Assembly: GCA_012517855.1 (NCBI GenBank)
Contig: JAAYUD010000011.1
Location: 1-64,000, forward strand
Length of the DNA stretch: 64,000 nt
Direction: 5' to 3'
From: Bacteroidales bacterium
Lineage (GTDB): Bacteria > Bacteroidota > Bacteroidia > Bacteroidales > Bacteroidaceae
The position numbers were made by a program, and so were the translations under genes. Every line of letters begins with the position of its first letter. Within the stretch, counting starts at the first letter, position 1. Under the pieces are notes generated by a model that worked only from the letters and a program-made list of their open reading frames with translations, searched no databases and was not told where the DNA came from. Below, piece by piece: positions 61,350-64,000 of the stretch.

Positions 61350-64000
61350 CTATTTGTCTTTCATAATTTTAATCATCAAATCGAAATCATCAAAGTTTAG
61401 TACCGTTCCGTCTTCTATTTTATCAACCAATTGGAGTGACAGGCCCAATACTTGACCGCAAATATATTGATTATATTCGGTTACAGCATCATCTGTCAGT
61501 TTATTTTTGGCTAATTCTATATGTATTTTATCGGTAATGTCAAATCCACTCTGCTTTCTTAAGTTCTGAATACGGTTGACCAATTCGCGAGCAATGCCTT
61601 CTTTGCGTAGATCATCTGTCAGCGTCACTTCAAGGGCAACGGTAAGTTTCCCTTCATTAGCAACCAACCATCCTGGGATGTCTTCGTTTAGGATCGTTAC
61701 ATCTGCCGTTTCGAGTGTTACGTTCGTATCACCGAGCTGCAATTGAATTGCTCCTTCTTTTTCAAACTTGCTGATCTCTTGCTGCGTGAGCTTTTCTGCT
61801 GCACCGGCTACCTGTTTCATTTGTTTGCCAAATTTCGGACCTAGCTTTTTGAAGTCGAGTTTGATCTTTTTGATAAGTACACCGGCGGTATCGTCGATAA
61901 ACTTCACTTCCTTCACATTGACTTCTCCTTTTATCAGTTCTTTTACCGCTTCAATATGTTGACGTTGTTCGTCGTCTACAATAGGTATCATAATGCATTG
62001 TAGCGGCTGACGTACTTTGATGCTGACTTTGCGGCGCAATGCTAGTACCATAGATGTTATATCTTGAGCTATTTGCTGGCGGGCTTCCAAGTCACTATTG
62101 ATGCACTTTTCGTTTGCGATAGGAAAATCGGCCAAGTGAACAGATAGATGTTTTCCATCATGCCCTGATACTGCTGTTAGATCAGAATAGAGCATATCCG
62201 AATAGAATGGAGCGATAGGTGCCATCAGTTTGGCGACTGTCTCGAGACAAGTATATAGAGTCTGGTATGCTGAAAGTTTATCCTCTGTGAATTCTCCACC
62301 CCAAAAACGTTTACGGTTTAGACGAACATACCAGTTGGATAGGTTGTCGCTGACAAAGTCCGAAATGAGTCTTCCAGCCTTAGTCGGCTCTAAGTTATTG
62401 TATGCGAAATCTACTTTTTTGATAAGGGTATTCAGCAATGACAATATCCAACAATCTATTTCGGGACGCTTTTCGAAAGGAATATCAGCTTCTTTATATT
62501 CAAATTCGTCAACATTGGCATACAATGCAAAGAATGAATAAGTATTGAACAATGTTCCGAAGAATTTACGACGTACTTCATCAATACCTTCCAAATCAAA
62601 CTTCAAGTTATCCCAAGGAGCTGAGTTGGTAATCATGTACCAACGTACAGGATCGGCTCCGTATTTGTCCAAAGTGGCAAATGGATCAACGGTATTGCCT
62701 ATACGTTTAGACATCTTGTTACCATTTTTATCAAGTACCAACCCGTTACTCATTACTGATTTGAAAGCGACGCTGTCGAATATCATCGTTGCAATGGCGT
62801 GGAGTGTAAAGAACCAACCGCGTGTTTGATCTACGCCTTCGGCGATAAAGTCGGCAGGGAATACTTTTCCCGAATCCAACAATTCTTTATTTTCGAACGG
62901 ATAGTGTATTTGAGCGTAAGGCATGGAACCAGAATCAAACCAAACGTCAATAAGGTCTGTTTCTCTTTTCATTGGTTTGCCGGAATCGGAAACTAATATC
63001 ACATCATCCACAAACGGACGGTGCAAATCTATTTTATTATAATTTTCTTCGGTATATGTGCCTGGTTGAAACCCTTTCTCTTTTAACGGATTCGATTTCA
63101 TTATACCGGCTTTTACCGATTTTTCTATTTCGTTATAGAGTTCTTCTACAGACTCTATGCATTTTTCGTCTTTATTGTCTTCGCTTCGCCAAACAGGTAA
63201 TGGAGTACCCCAAAAACGCGAACGGCTCAAATTCCAATCGTTCAAGTTTTCCAGCCATTTGCCAAAACGTCCTGTCCCTGTTGATTCGGGTTGCCAGCGA
63301 ATCGTTTTGTTGAGTTCGTACATCCTTTCTTTGCAAGCAGTCGACCGGATAAACCAACTGTCTAGCGGATAGTAAAGCACTGGCTTGTCAGTACGCCAGC
63401 AATGTGGATAACTATGAACGTGTTTCTCTATCTTGAAAGCCTGATTGTTCATCTTGAGCATCATGCATAAGCTGATGTCCAGTGTTTCATCTTTATCAGT
63501 TAGCTTCGGATCGTAGTCGTTCTTTACAAAACGACCGGCATATTCATTGTAGAGTTCTACATTCATATTTGCCTGAACGAATTCTTCATCCAGCTCTTCT
63601 ACCAAATAAAATTTACCAGTAAGATCTACCATCGGCCGAATCTCACCTTTCTTATTGATGAGCTGAATAGCAGGAACACCCGCTGCTTTTGCAACATTCG
63701 CATCATCTTGACCAAAGTTTGGCGCGATATGTACAATACCTGTACCATCTTCCGTCGTTACATAGTCACCGGGAATTACTCGAAAAGCTCCTTCTCCAGG
63801 ATTCACCCAAGGCATCAGTTGTTCATATTCCATGCCTACCAGGTCAGTACCTTTGTATTCTCCTACAATTTTGAAAGGAATGATTTTATCGCCTTCTTTG
63901 TAGTCTTCTAGTTTCATTCCGTCGGCTTTGTGATCAAAATAACCATATATACGCTCTTTTGCCATTACAACCGTAATAGGCTTGCCGGTATACATGTTAT
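61350..64000 (-). CDS. ileS: isoleucine-tRNA ligase, 5' part outside the window
   Basis: Class I synthetase charging tRNA-Ile; its editing domain removes mischarged Val. The visible 883 codons run from the middle of the editing domain to the stop; about 250-270 N-terminal residues, including HIGH, lie beyond the edge. Seen here: GTGIVHIAPNFGQDD and RFWGTPLPVWR, WFDSGSMPYAQ, GWFFTLHAI, and a KMSKR variant of the KMSKS motif (GNKMSKRIGN). The C-terminal anticodon domain ends in DLMIKIMKDK. First of the ileS-dksA-lspA-DUF4296 run. Confidence 0.96.
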   Translation of the reverse strand, partial: NMYTGKPITVVMAKERIYGYFDHKADGMKLEDYKEGDKIIPFKIVGEYKGTDLVGMEYEQLMPWVNPGEGAFRVIPGDYVTTEDGTGIVHIAPNFGQDDANVAKAAGVPAIQLINKKGEIRPMVDLTGKFYLVEELDEEFVQANMNVELYNEYAGRFVKNDYDPKLTDKDETLDISLCMMLKMNNQAFKIEKHVHSYPHCWRTDKPVLYYPLDSWFIRSTACKERMYELNKTIRWQPESTGTGRFGKWLENLNDWNLSRSRFWGTPLPVWRSEDNKDEKCIESVEELYNEIEKSVKAGIMKSNPLKEKGFQPGTYTEENYNKIDLHRPFVDDVILVSDSGKPMKRETDLIDVWFDSGSMPYAQIHYPFENKELLDSGKVFPADFIAEGVDQTRGWFFTLHAIATMIFDSVAFKSVMSNGLVLDKNGNKMSKRIGNTVDPFATLDKYGADPVRWYMITNSAPWDNLKFDLEGIDEVRRKFFGTLFNTYSFFALYANVDEFEYKEADIPFEKRPEIDCWILSLLNTLIKKVDFAYNNLEPTKAGRLISDFVSDNLSNWYVRLNRKRFWGGEFTEDKLSAYQTLYTCLETVAKLMAPIAPFYSDMLYSDLTAVSGHDGKHLSVHLADFPIANEKCINSDLEARQQIAQDITSMVLALRRKVSIKVRQPLQCIMIPIVDDEQRQHIEAVKELIKGEVNVKEVKFIDDTAGVLIKKIKLDFKKLGPKFGKQMKQVAGAAEKLTQQEISKFEKEGAIQLQLGDTNVTLETADVTILNEDIPGWLVANEGKLTVALEVTLTDDLRKEGIARELVNRIQNLRKQSGFDITDKIHIELAKNKLTDDAVTEYNQYICGQVLGLSLQLVDKIEDGTVLNFDDFDLMIKIMKDK

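Overview
The window looks like a chromosomal segment of a Bacteroidales bacterium, most likely Bacteroides or a close relative. Support: a SusC/SusD pair behind an ECF sigma/FecR pair, B12-dependent methylmalonyl-CoA mutase in two subunits (mutA, mutB), Bacteroidales-type lipoproteins (DUF2141, DUF4296, DUF4468, FISUMP), promoters of the TAnnTTTG type, and few Shine-Dalgarno sequences. The DNA is AT-rich. No phage, insertion sequence, CRISPR array or rRNA was seen.

Layout. 0.2-5.0 kb: a cation efflux transporter, then a four-gene operon (DUF2141 protein, outer-membrane beta-barrel receptor, membrane protein, winged-helix regulator). 5.0-7.8 kb: an ECF sigma factor, a dual-membrane-spanning type anti-sigma factor and two exported proteins. 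8.0-13.7 kb: rlmH, alanine dehydrogenase, M23 peptidase, a DUF4468 protein and an MBL-fold hydrolase. 14.2-15.9 kb: a divergent AraC regulator and methionine aminopeptidase pair with foreign-looking codon use. 16.3-27.9 kb: FadL-like porin, a pullulanase-like protein with altered active-site motifs, ruvC, pheS (in-frame TAG at codon 4 of the expected start), MFS transporter, nth, pgk, an orphan binding lipoprotein and a TPR protein. 27.9-29.3 kb: repeats, then tRNA-Glu and tRNA-Ser. 29.9-41.2 kb: ECF sigma/FecR/SusC/SusD locus with lipoproteins, a TraB/GumN protein and a TlpA-like thioredoxin. 41.3-45.4 kb: mutB and mutA. 45.4-46.3 kb: degenerate repeats. 46.3-54.0 kb: cytidylate kinase-like protein, PBP1A, L31, fructose-bisphosphate aldolase, Maf, DinB and a TPR protein. 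54.0-55.8 kb: gene-free repeat region. 55.8-64.0 kb: TamA/BamA-like protein, TrmH-family methyltransferase, small protein, DUF4296 lipoprotein, lspA, DksA/TraR-like regulator and the 3' part of ileS.

The most unusual structure is non-coding. Two gene-free regions (28.48-28.86 kb on the + strand, 54.84-55.56 kb on the - strand) each carry an 84-bp array of four 18-bp palindromes at an exact 22-bp period, followed by a conserved module of about 227 bp with hairpins. The two arrays share architecture but not sequence. Within each array a few 5-bp half-sites are reshuffled. Base changes between the module copies show no third-codon-position excess, so it looks like a structured RNA or DNA element rather than a gene. 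A second element family, a GACGTC hairpin, occurs three times (10-46, 8716-8752, 28064-28104).

All readings are by eye. Family names rest on recognised motifs and remembered family sequences, not on searches.
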